Part shown: in pieces, positions 57,301 through 64,000 of the stretch
How positions within the stretch are numbered: the stretch's first letter is position 1
Layout of the letters: every line of letters starts with the position of its first letter
NCBI GenBank assembly: GCA_050486265.1
Contig: JBJHCY010000003.1
Coordinates: 124,001-188,000 of the forward strand
Direction: 5' to 3'
DNA length: 64,000 bases
DNA from: SLFH01 sp050486265
GTDB taxonomy: Bacteria; Planctomycetota; Phycisphaerae; Phycisphaerales; UBA1924
Notes under the pieces: model-generated
Database searches by the model: none
The model's input: the letters and a program-made list of their open reading frames with translations, nothing else
What the model was told of the DNA's origin: nothing
Translations under genes and position numbers: made by a program

Positions 57301-59130
57301 TCAGAATCGGGTGCGGGCCTCGAAGCCGGGGTTAAAGCGGAGGATCATCCGGTCGCCGATCGCCAGCCCGACGATGCGGGCGTTGACGGGGACCTCGAAC
57401 ATGAGGAAGGCCGACTGCTGCGGCTGGTTGCGCGAGAGCTGGCCGACATCGGCCATGCCCGAGATCGGCCGGTCCTTGGTGAAGCGGAGGCGGACGCTGT
57501 TGCGTTCCTCCATGATGAAGCCGATGCAGTCGTAGGCGAAGCCGTTCTCGTCGACGAGGTAGATCGGCTGGTCGCGCGGCGCCTCTTCGAGTTCGCGGAG
57601 GTCGTAGCGTGCGGCGAGGCTCTCGTTGTTGGTGCCCTGCTTGAGCGTGATCCAGACGAGTTGGGCGCCGGTGCTGACGCGGAACCGGTTGACCTGCAGG
57701 CTCCGCTCGGTGATGCGCTGCTTGATGCTGTCGGGTTCGAAGAGCTGCTCGCCGCCGATGATGAGACGCTCGTCGTCGGTGCGGATGCCCGAGGTCCGCC
57801 CGTCCATCAGCATGTAGCCCATGGGCAGCCGGTCCGCGATCAGGATGCCCGACTCGCGCAGGGTTTCCTGCCGGACATTGACCGTCAGCGCCTCCGACTC
57901 GTCGAACTCGATGCGCCCGCCCTCGAAGATCGAGCTGGTGTTGATCGCGCGCTGGCGGTCCTCGGCGCTGCCGAAGCGGGTCGGCTCCGAGCGCCGGTCG
58001 ACCGCCAGGCGGAGGTTGCGGACGAACAGGCCCTGTGGGGTGTACCCGGCGGGCATGATGAACTCGAAGCCCATCGCCGGGGGGGTGCCGGGGATGGAGG
58101 CGAAGACCTCGTCGCCGGCGAGATAGCGGACGGCCTCGCGGGCGCCGGTGACATCGCCCATCTCTCCGGGTTCGCGGGTCTCGACCTCGGTGATGACGGC
58201 AACGGGGAACAGCTCGATCGAGTTCTCGCCGCGCGTGGCGACGAGGCGGACCTGCTCGGGCCGGATGGCGACCTGCGTGCTGTTGCGCTCGTACGCGCCC
58301 GACTCGAAGCGGACGACGAAGCCGGCGACGAACGCGTCGGGGCGTACGAGGCTCTCGCCTGTGCGGTCGGTGTATTGGCGGTCGGCGCGGTTGAACCTGT
58401 CTTTGAGGAGATCGGCGGTGCGGACGCCCTCGATGCGTCTGCCCTCGGGGTCGAGGCCGACGGTGTACCAGCTCAGCAGGCGGACATCGCCGGGGCGGAC
58501 GGTGGTGCGCCCGTCGCCCCCGTTGGCGGAGGTGCGCATCGTCGAGCCGACATCGGGCAGGTTGGGGTACAGTCGGGCGAGCGAGCGAGAAGGGGTCGGC
58601 TGGAGCACGGTCGTGCTCAGACGCCCGTAGAGCCCTGCGACGATGTCGTCGACGGGGACCCAGAGCTTCGTGTCCGACTCGAGCGAGCGGGTCGCCTGGT
58701 TCCAGTTGACTCGCTTGTAGCCGAACATCGACTCGCCCATCCACAGCGTGTTGGCGCCGATCACCAGGAGCCCGGCGGTGACCACGCCGGCGAGCCCCCC
58801 GCAGACGAGCCCGCCGACAAAGTCGGAGGTCTTGTCGAGGATCATGTTCGCGGGCGCGGCCTTGTCCATCGCGGTGCGGAGCAGGGCGAGGCTGACGCCG
58901 AAGATCAGCAGCAGCGAGAGGGCCCAAGCGGCGCTCTCGATCGGGGCGAGGAAGCCCGACCGGGGCGAGTTTTTCATGATGATGTGGGCGACGGGCTCCC
59001 AGAAGGCCAGCGCGATCGCGCCGGCGATCACGACGCAGATCAGGTGCAGCAGCCCGCTGAAGAAGCCGCGCGTGCCCCAGGTGTAGGCGAGGCCCGCGAC
59101 GACGCCGATGGCGATGAGGTTCATGATCAT
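57301..59130 (-). CDS. CvpA-domain membrane protein with large C-terminal region
   Basis: 609 residues. Four hydrophobic helices at the N-terminus (MNLIAIGVVAGLAYTWGTRG, LLHLICVVIAGAIALAFW, AWALSLLLIFGVSLALLR, GGLVCGGLAGVVTAGLLV) match the CvpA/colicin V production family. The remaining about 450 residues are not part of standard CvpA (160-200). They are beta-rich, with LPMGYMLMDGRTSGIRTDDE and GFAYDCIGFIMEE segments, and presumably extracytoplasmic. The start at 59130 follows GAGGA by 8 nt. It lies 22 bp after the PilB-like gene and so belongs to the pilT operon. Function unknown. Confidence 0.8.
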   Translation of the reverse strand: MIMNLIAIGVVAGLAYTWGTRGFFSGLLHLICVVIAGAIALAFWEPVAHIIMKNSPRSGFLAPIESAAWALSLLLIFGVSLALLRTAMDKAAPANMILDKTSDFVGGLVCGGLAGVVTAGLLVIGANTLWMGESMFGYKRVNWNQATRSLESDTKLWVPVDDIVAGLYGRLSTTVLQPTPSRSLARLYPNLPDVGSTMRTSANGGDGRTTVRPGDVRLLSWYTVGLDPEGRRIEGVRTADLLKDRFNRADRQYTDRTGESLVRPDAFVAGFVVRFESGAYERNSTQVAIRPEQVRLVATRGENSIELFPVAVITEVETREPGEMGDVTGAREAVRYLAGDEVFASIPGTPPAMGFEFIMPAGYTPQGLFVRNLRLAVDRRSEPTRFGSAEDRQRAINTSSIFEGGRIEFDESEALTVNVRQETLRESGILIADRLPMGYMLMDGRTSGIRTDDERLIIGGEQLFEPDSIKQRITERSLQVNRFRVSTGAQLVWITLKQGTNNESLAARYDLRELEEAPRDQPIYLVDENGFAYDCIGFIMEERNSVRLRFTKDRPISGMADVGQLSRNQPQQSAFLMFEVPVNARIVGLAIGDRMILRFNPGFEARTRF

Positions 59131-59152
59131 GGTGCGTTTCCTCGTCGGGGCG

Positions 59153-60910
59153 TTAGGAGACTTCGGCGGGCTTGGCCTGCTGACCGCCCTGGCGCGGAGG
59201 CTTGGCCGGCGTCTCGCTGGTGACACGCACGACCTCTTCGATGCTGGTGACGCCGTCGACGGCCTTCTTCAGAGCCGCGGCCTGGAGGGTGGGCAGCTCC
59301 TGCTTCCGAAGGGCGGCGCGGAGGGCCTGGGCGTTGCCGGTCTTGATCGCCTCGCGCTCGTCGTCGCCGATGCGGTAGACCTCGAAAACGCCCTCCTGGC
59401 CGATGTAGCCGGTCCCGCCGCAGGCGGGGCAGACCTCTGGCTTGTTTTTGATCAGCACCTGCCCGCCCTTGCGGTAGAGCTGCTGCACGCTGTCGGGCTT
59501 GAGCCCCAGCTTCTTGAGCATGTCCGGCGAGGGCTTGTAGGCCTGGCGGCAGTTCTCGCACAGGCGCCTGACCAGGCGCTGGGCGATGACGCCGTGCAGA
59601 CCGGACGAGGCGAACTCGGGTTCGCCCACGGCCTTGATCCAGAGCTGCAGCGCCGCCAGCGCCCCTCCGGCCTTCATCGAGACATAGCTCCGGGTGCGTT
59701 CGTGGTCGGCGCGGGCCATGATCTTGGCCGACTCGGCGTCGACCTCCGCAAAGCCGACGACATCGGGGTCGCGCCGGAGGATCGAGCGGGCGGTGGTCGC
59801 GTAGTCCGCGCCGTCGGCGGTGGGCGTGAACAGCGTCTGCTTGACACCCTCGATCGGGTCTTCGATCTCGAGTTCGAGCGTCTGGACATTGGAGGTGTAC
59901 GCGTCGTGCATGCGGATCATGGCGTACATCGTGCTGGTCCGACCCGCGTCGGGCGGCGCAGCCAGCAGCACCACGCCCTGGTTGACCGAGGTCAGCTCCT
60001 TGACGACTTCGAGCTGGGGCTCCAGCAGCCCGAGACGCTCGGCGGCGCGACGGACCGCCTCGCGCGGGTTGAAGATCATGCTCAGGCTCATGCCCGCCTG
60101 GCCGCCCTGGGTCCGCGTGCGGGCGACGAAGTGCTCTTCGCCCCGCTCGATCTTGATGTCGCCGGTCTGACGCTTGCGCCGGTCCTGGACATCCATCCCG
60201 CCCGCGGCCTTCCAGAAATCGATGACGCGGACCGCGTCCTGGGCGGGCATCTGCTCGCCCCCCTCGCGCACGCCGTCGATCAGCATCGAGAGGACATAGG
60301 GCTTGTCCTTGCCGCCGGGCGCGAGGTCGAGCTGCTGGGCGCGAGCGTCGCGGGCCTTGATGACGATCTGCTCGGCCGCGACGCGGACCGCGAGCTCGGG
60401 GGTGTCGGCCGACGGGACGCCGACACGGGACTTGTCGGGCTTGTAGATGGCCAGTTCGGCCTTGCCGGCGTTCTTGTCCTTGCCGTCGTCTTTCTTCTCG
60501 AAGAGCTTCTTGAGGTCCAGGCGGAGGCGGTGCGCCTCGGGGATGCGGGGGTCCTTGTTGGTCACCAGCGGGAAGATCGCGATATCGACCGCGAGCACCG
60601 CCAGGACAACGGCGAAGGAAATCAAGAAGCCCCCGATCCCGCCGATCCCCGCCATCGCGGGGACGGCCAGCGCGAGGACGAGGGCCCCCAGCCCGAAACA
60701 CAGGTGGCTGAGGTTCCAAACCTCTCGTTTGAGGTGGAAGCGGGCCGCGTGCTTGTCGTACACGCTGGAGACCAGCCTCGCCCAGCCGTAGAACGGCAGG
60801 ATGAGGATGAGGGCCTTCCACCACGAGACAAGCACCGCGGCGTCCGCGGCGAGTACGAGCGCCTGGGCCAGCCCCGGCGCGCCGGCTGCGAACGATGCGG
60901 TTGTTTCCAC
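59153..60910 (-). CDS. GspE/PilB-like protein with degenerate ATPase site and membrane anchor
   Basis: 585 residues. Three N-terminal hydrophobic helices (about 25-48, 70-90, 95-117) precede a type II/IV secretion ATPase-like fold. The Walker A position reads APPDAGRTSTMYAM (318-331), with Arg 324 in place of Lys; the canonical form is GPTGSGKTTTLY. The Walker B/Asp-box region reads DPDVVGFAEVDAES instead of DPDVIMVGEIRD. The C-terminal zinc-binding CENC/CPAC pair (451, 454, 494, 497) is kept. It is therefore probably a catalytically inactive relative that has a structural role. It overlaps no neighbour and lies between pilT and the CvpA-type gene. Confidence 0.82.
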   Translation of the reverse strand: METTASFAAGAPGLAQALVLAADAAVLVSWWKALILILPFYGWARLVSSVYDKHAARFHLKREVWNLSHLCFGLGALVLALAVPAMAGIGGIGGFLISFAVVLAVLAVDIAIFPLVTNKDPRIPEAHRLRLDLKKLFEKKDDGKDKNAGKAELAIYKPDKSRVGVPSADTPELAVRVAAEQIVIKARDARAQQLDLAPGGKDKPYVLSMLIDGVREGGEQMPAQDAVRVIDFWKAAGGMDVQDRRKRQTGDIKIERGEEHFVARTRTQGGQAGMSLSMIFNPREAVRRAAERLGLLEPQLEVVKELTSVNQGVVLLAAPPDAGRTSTMYAMIRMHDAYTSNVQTLELEIEDPIEGVKQTLFTPTADGADYATTARSILRRDPDVVGFAEVDAESAKIMARADHERTRSYVSMKAGGALAALQLWIKAVGEPEFASSGLHGVIAQRLVRRLCENCRQAYKPSPDMLKKLGLKPDSVQQLYRKGGQVLIKNKPEVCPACGGTGYIGQEGVFEVYRIGDDEREAIKTGNAQALRAALRKQELPTLQAAALKKAVDGVTSIEEVVRVTSETPAKPPRQGGQQAKPAEVS

Positions 60911-60987
60911 GGGACGGTCTTCCTCGGGGACTGGGCTCGGATCTCTCGGCGGTCGGCTGTCGGCGGCGGCCCGCCGACGCGCGTCGG

Positions 60988-62142
60988 TCAGCCGAGCTTC
61001 TTCAGCTTCATCTGCAGTTCGTCGACATTCGGGCTGGCCTCAAGGGCCGTCCGCATGTGAATGTATTCCTTTTCCACCAGCTCCACAAGCGAGTCGTTGA
61101 AGTCGGTCATGCCGACCTGGCGGGCCTCGACCGCCTTGAGGTACTCGCGGAGCTCCGCCTCCCGGCCCTCCAGGATGTGCTTCTGGACGACCGTGTTGTT
61201 GATCAGGATCTCGATCGCGGGGATGCGGTGGATGTCCTCGTGCAGCGTCGGAAGCAACTTCTGGTACACGAACGCACGCATCTGGTACGCCAGGATCTTC
61301 CGCACGCCCTCGACATCCTCGGCCGGGAACAGGCCGTAGATACGGCTGAAAGTCTGCGTCGTGCTCGAGGCGTGGATCGTCCCGTACACCAGGTGGCCGG
61401 TCTCGGCGGCCATCAGGGCGGCCTCGAAGGTCTCGGCGTCTCGCATCTCGCCGATCAGCACGATGTCCGGGTTTTCACGCACAAGGGCCCGGAGCGCGAT
61501 CTTGAAGTCCAGGCAGTCGATGCCGATCTCGCGCTGGTTCACCGTCGCGACTTTGTCCTCGAAGATGTACTCGATCGGGTCTTCGATCGTCACAATGTGC
61601 ACCGGCTTGCGGGCGTTGACATAGTCCAGCATCGACGCGATCGTCGTCGACTTACCAGAGCCCGTCACGCCGCAGAGCAGCACCAGGCCCTGCGGCTGCA
61701 GCGCGATCTTGGACATGATCGGCGGGAGGTGCAGCCCCTCGAAGGGGAGGATGTTGCTGGTGATGTTTCTGGCGGCGATCGCCAGCTTGCCGCGGGCCTG
61801 GAACAGGTTCACGCGGAAGCGGTGCTTCGCGTCGTAGTCGTAGGCGAAGTCGACCGAGCCGAACTTCTTCAGGTCCACGAACTGCTCTTCGCTGAGCACA
61901 TGCTTGGCGATCTGTATGAAGTCCTCGTGGGTGACCGGGTCGGTGCTCAAGGGCTTGAGGGCGCCGCGGACACGGAGCTTTGGGGGCTGGCCCGTCTTGA
62001 TGATCAGGTCGGACGCCTCGTGATCGATACACGCCTTGAGGAACTTGCCAAGGCGTGTCTTGTTCGGGTCGTGCTTCGCGTCGGGGTCCAGGGTCACATG
62101 GCCCACTGGCACCGGGGGGGTTGTTGGGGACTCGATCGACAT
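60988..62142 (-). CDS. pilT: PilT-family twitching motility ATPase
   Basis: 384 residues from the ATG at 62142 (GAGGAG about 9 nt upstream; a TTG two codons earlier is rejected). N-terminal PAS-like domain (HEASDLIIKTGQPPKLRVRG), Walker A GVTGSGKST (158-166), DPIEYIFEDKVATVNQREIG, Asp box ENPDIVLIGEMRDAETFEAA and the PilT hallmark AAETGHLVYGTIHASS. These ATPases retract type IV pili by depolymerising pilin. No pilin or secretin genes are nearby. The PilB-like neighbour has lost its catalytic residues, so this may be the only active ATPase of the locus. Confidence 0.93.
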   Translation of the reverse strand: MSIESPTTPPVPVGHVTLDPDAKHDPNKTRLGKFLKACIDHEASDLIIKTGQPPKLRVRGALKPLSTDPVTHEDFIQIAKHVLSEEQFVDLKKFGSVDFAYDYDAKHRFRVNLFQARGKLAIAARNITSNILPFEGLHLPPIMSKIALQPQGLVLLCGVTGSGKSTTIASMLDYVNARKPVHIVTIEDPIEYIFEDKVATVNQREIGIDCLDFKIALRALVRENPDIVLIGEMRDAETFEAALMAAETGHLVYGTIHASSTTQTFSRIYGLFPAEDVEGVRKILAYQMRAFVYQKLLPTLHEDIHRIPAIEILINNTVVQKHILEGREAELREYLKAVEARQVGMTDFNDSLVELVEKEYIHMRTALEASPNVDELQMKLKKLG

Positions 62143-62484
62143 GAACAAAGACTCCTCGCGCGGAACGGTTGCGGCGCTTACGCGCCGGCGAAACAGTAGA
62201 CGCAGGCAGCCCCGCGAGCGCCACGGGTCGGGCGCGCAGGGGCCGACAGACTACACCATAACAGGTTCGATCACCAGCGCCCCGGGGTTCCCGACACTCG
62301 GGCAACACGCCGGGCGTCCCGCGCAAACGGCGGGGGCGATGGGACCCCCCCCCGCACCGTCCGGATAAACACGCGTCCCGCCCTGTCCGGCGGGCCTCCC
62401 ATCCGCGGCGCCCGGAGGCGGAAAGAAAAAAGCCCGGTTCGGGCCGGGCTTGGGAGGGGCTGTGGCGGTCGTGACGCCGTTGGC
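62143..62484 (-). other. Intergenic region between the sigma factor and pilT
   Basis: 342 bp, no gene. It contains the sigma gene's terminator on the right and GC-rich sequence with no specific signal otherwise. Confidence 0.6.
62421..62450 (-). terminator. Rho-independent terminator of the sigma factor gene
   Basis: Stem AGCCCGG (62431-62437) / CCGGGCT (62444-62450), followed on the minus strand by TTTTTTCTTTC. Confidence 0.88.
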
Positions 62485-63594
62485 TCAACGCTGGGCCTGG
62501 ACCGCTTCCTCGTCGGTCTCCGCCTCGTCTTCCTTCCTGGTGCCCAGGAAGTTGGCCTCCAGCTGGGCCCGGATCTTCTCCATGGCCTTGTTCTGGATCT
62601 GGCGGACGCGCTCCTTGGTGACCCCGATGATCTGGCCGACCTGTTCGAGGGTCATCGGCTTCTCGGTCTCGGGCTGGGCCTCGCCGGCGGGGCGGAGGTT
62701 GAAGCGGTGCTCGATGACCGTTCGCTCAACATCCGTCAGGTCGGCCCGGTTCTCCAGCACGATCCGCTTGACCTCGTCGGCCGCGTCCTTCTCGAAGTCG
62801 CCCCGCTTGGTCTCGAGGTAGTTGCTCTTCTCGAGCTTGGGGTCGAAGTCGGTCGGGAATCGCTGGCGGTACTTGCTCAGCTTCATCCCCTGGCGGCTGA
62901 AGGCCTTGAGGATGGCGCGGCAGGCGTAGGTCGAGAACTTGTACCCGCGACCGGCGTCGAACTTGTCGACCGCCCGGAGCAGGGCCATGTTCCCCTCGCT
63001 GACCAGGTCGGCGAAGTCGACCTCCGACATCCGCGTCCTCTTGGCCATCGCCAGGACCAGCGCGAGGTTGGTCTCGGCGATCTGCTCGCGGATCAGATCG
63101 GCCAGGCGGTACCAGCGGAGCATCTCCTCGGCCTGCTCGGGCGAGGGCTGCTTGCTGGGGCTCGACCAGACCTCGTGCTGGAGCTTCCAGACGCGGTGGC
63201 GGGCGTAGTTGAACTGGTGGAAGAGAACCTTCTCCTCGGCCCCGGTCAGGATGACCTGCTGGGTCGACTTGACGGTCCGGGAGCCGCGGGTGGCCGAGAG
63301 GTCGTCCATCACCGGGTGGTACCAGGTGGTGTCGGGCTTCTGGATGTCCGGGGCTTCCTCGTAGATCTTGCGCTCGGCGTCCTCCTCGTAGAAGGCCTCC
63401 GAGTCGATGTAGTCCATCTCGTGGCTCAGCAGATGGTCCAGCAGACGCTGGTCCTCAGAGCTGAGCCGGCGCATGACCGAGCGGCGGCCCTCGCCCTTGG
63501 CGGACGAGGCCGAAGAAGACCCTCGGCGCCGGCCGCGGAGGCGGTCCTGCTCGAGCGGCATCGGCTTTTTCTTTGGCGAATTGACCATCACCAT
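62485..63594 (-). CDS. Sigma-70 family RNA polymerase sigma factor (group 2-like)
   Basis: 369 residues. Basic N-terminus (NSPKKKPMPLEQDRLRGRRR), then SSEDQRLLDHLLSHEMDYID. Region 2 begins with EEKVLFHQFNYAR and continues VDFADLVSEGNMALLRAVDK, FDAGRGYKFSTYACRAILKA. Region 4 is TVIEHRFNL, MTLEQVGQIIGVTKERVRQI, NKAMEKIRAQL. Region 2.4 reads YACRAILKAF instead of the usual YATWWIRQAI, so -10 recognition may differ from E. coli RpoD. Region 1.1 is missing. The ATG at 63594 has GAGG 6 nt upstream; ATGs at 63597 and 63588 are alternatives. It precedes the pilT operon on the same strand but has its own terminator. Confidence 0.9.
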   Translation of the reverse strand: MVMVNSPKKKPMPLEQDRLRGRRRGSSSASSAKGEGRRSVMRRLSSEDQRLLDHLLSHEMDYIDSEAFYEEDAERKIYEEAPDIQKPDTTWYHPVMDDLSATRGSRTVKSTQQVILTGAEEKVLFHQFNYARHRVWKLQHEVWSSPSKQPSPEQAEEMLRWYRLADLIREQIAETNLALVLAMAKRTRMSEVDFADLVSEGNMALLRAVDKFDAGRGYKFSTYACRAILKAFSRQGMKLSKYRQRFPTDFDPKLEKSNYLETKRGDFEKDAADEVKRIVLENRADLTDVERTVIEHRFNLRPAGEAQPETEKPMTLEQVGQIIGVTKERVRQIQNKAMEKIRAQLEANFLGTRKEDEAETDEEAVQAQR

Positions 63595-64000
63595 CATCAA
63601 CCTCGTCCTTGGTGCTCCGCACCGTATGGACTCTTTTCCTTCCAACCTTCGGCGGAAGGATTTGATTCGTTTGTCACAGGCCCTCGGTTGCGTCAGCGAC
63701 GCGCCCGCGTGCCACTTCCGTCCGGACCCCGTGCTTTCGCGAGGTCCGATCAAACCAACGCGGGTTTGTTCCCGGCTGCCCGCCTCGGTCGGCGGGTCTT
63801 TGGGGGACAGACCCGTTCTTCTTCACCCTCTCTCGGGGCGTCGTGCTCAGGGATGCGTCGGCTCGGATCTTGTGAGGAACGCTCTCGCGACGGTTTCATT
63901 CCCTACGCCGCGTGTCCGATCGTGGTTCGAGCCTCTCAAACGACGCTTCCGGCCCCGGGCGGGGGAACCGGCTCCACCGCCCGTTTCGGGGTCGTTCGGC
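63595..64000. other. Right-edge non-coding stretch upstream of the sigma gene
   Basis: 406 bp. I see no protein-coding frame of length or character. A CCCGCC/GGCGGG hairpin followed by TCTTTGGGGG lies near 63779. The region could hold the promoter and leader of the sigma gene. Confidence 0.5.

Noticed and set aside
59153..60910. Functional PilB/GspE extension ATPase
   Set aside because: Walker A Lys and Asp-box acidic residues are replaced, so an active ATPase is unlikely.
1..64000. CRISPR arrays, insertion sequences, prophage or integrase genes, rRNA operons
   Set aside because: None found: no regularly spaced constant repeats, no transposase or recombinase motifs, and no rRNA-like sequence.

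Overview
The window is a GC-rich, gene-dense stretch of bacterial chromosome that looks like Planctomycetota, class Phycisphaerae. That placement is inferred from three secreted proteins ending in paired dockerin-like Ca-binding repeats, an extremely acidic FtsK tail, ribosomal proteins with long tails, a sigma factor with an unusual region 2.4, and the housekeeping gene order. I see no rRNA, transposase, integrase, phage gene or CRISPR array. It reads as core chromosome with lineage-specific islands.

Layout. 0-6.2 kb: edge-truncated LolA-like gene, ruvX, manC, ruvA, a nucleotide-sugar dehydratase, a small coiled-coil protein and dut. 6.2-15.9 kb: six tandem paralogs of an unrecognised five-helix membrane protein with a central zinc ribbon, separated by short palindromic repeats. 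15.9-23.4 kb: a 7-TM protein behind a Fur-box-like palindrome, then S1, a Gfo/Idh/MocA dehydrogenase, thioredoxin, folP and a secreted protein. 23.5-34.9 kb: ftsK, a YifB/ComM ATPase, rpmB, a DegT-type aminotransferase, dnaA beside a probable oriC, a GNAT protein, a small secreted protein and rpmA. 35-40.5 kb: three tandem secreted proteins with dockerin-like tails. 40.8-46.8 kb: kdsA, tRNA-Val, a dadA-like oxidase, a secreted beta-helix-like protein, an AAA ATPase overlapping waaA. 46.9-51.6 kb: tRNA-Lys and a SNF2/SWIM pair. 52-57.2 kb: tRNA-Gln and the cluster glmU(N-half)-prs-rplY-pth-rpsF-ssb-rplI, lacking rpsR. 57.3-63.6 kb, minus strand: a sigma-70 family factor, pilT, a degenerate GspE/PilB-like protein and a CvpA-domain protein.

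kdsA, waaA, manC and the epimerase/dehydratase and aminotransferase genes point to a lipopolysaccharide-type outer membrane and sugar-nucleotide chemistry. ruvA, ruvX, ssb, dnaA, ftsK and the helicase genes cover replication, recombination and segregation.

Two genome-wide habits stand out. At least a dozen genes have a TANNNT-like -10 hexamer ending only 5-9 nt before the start codon, which predicts leaderless mRNAs. Intergenic spaces are filled with at least five families of short palindromic or GC-rich repeats, plus two copies of a 265-bp composite inverted element.
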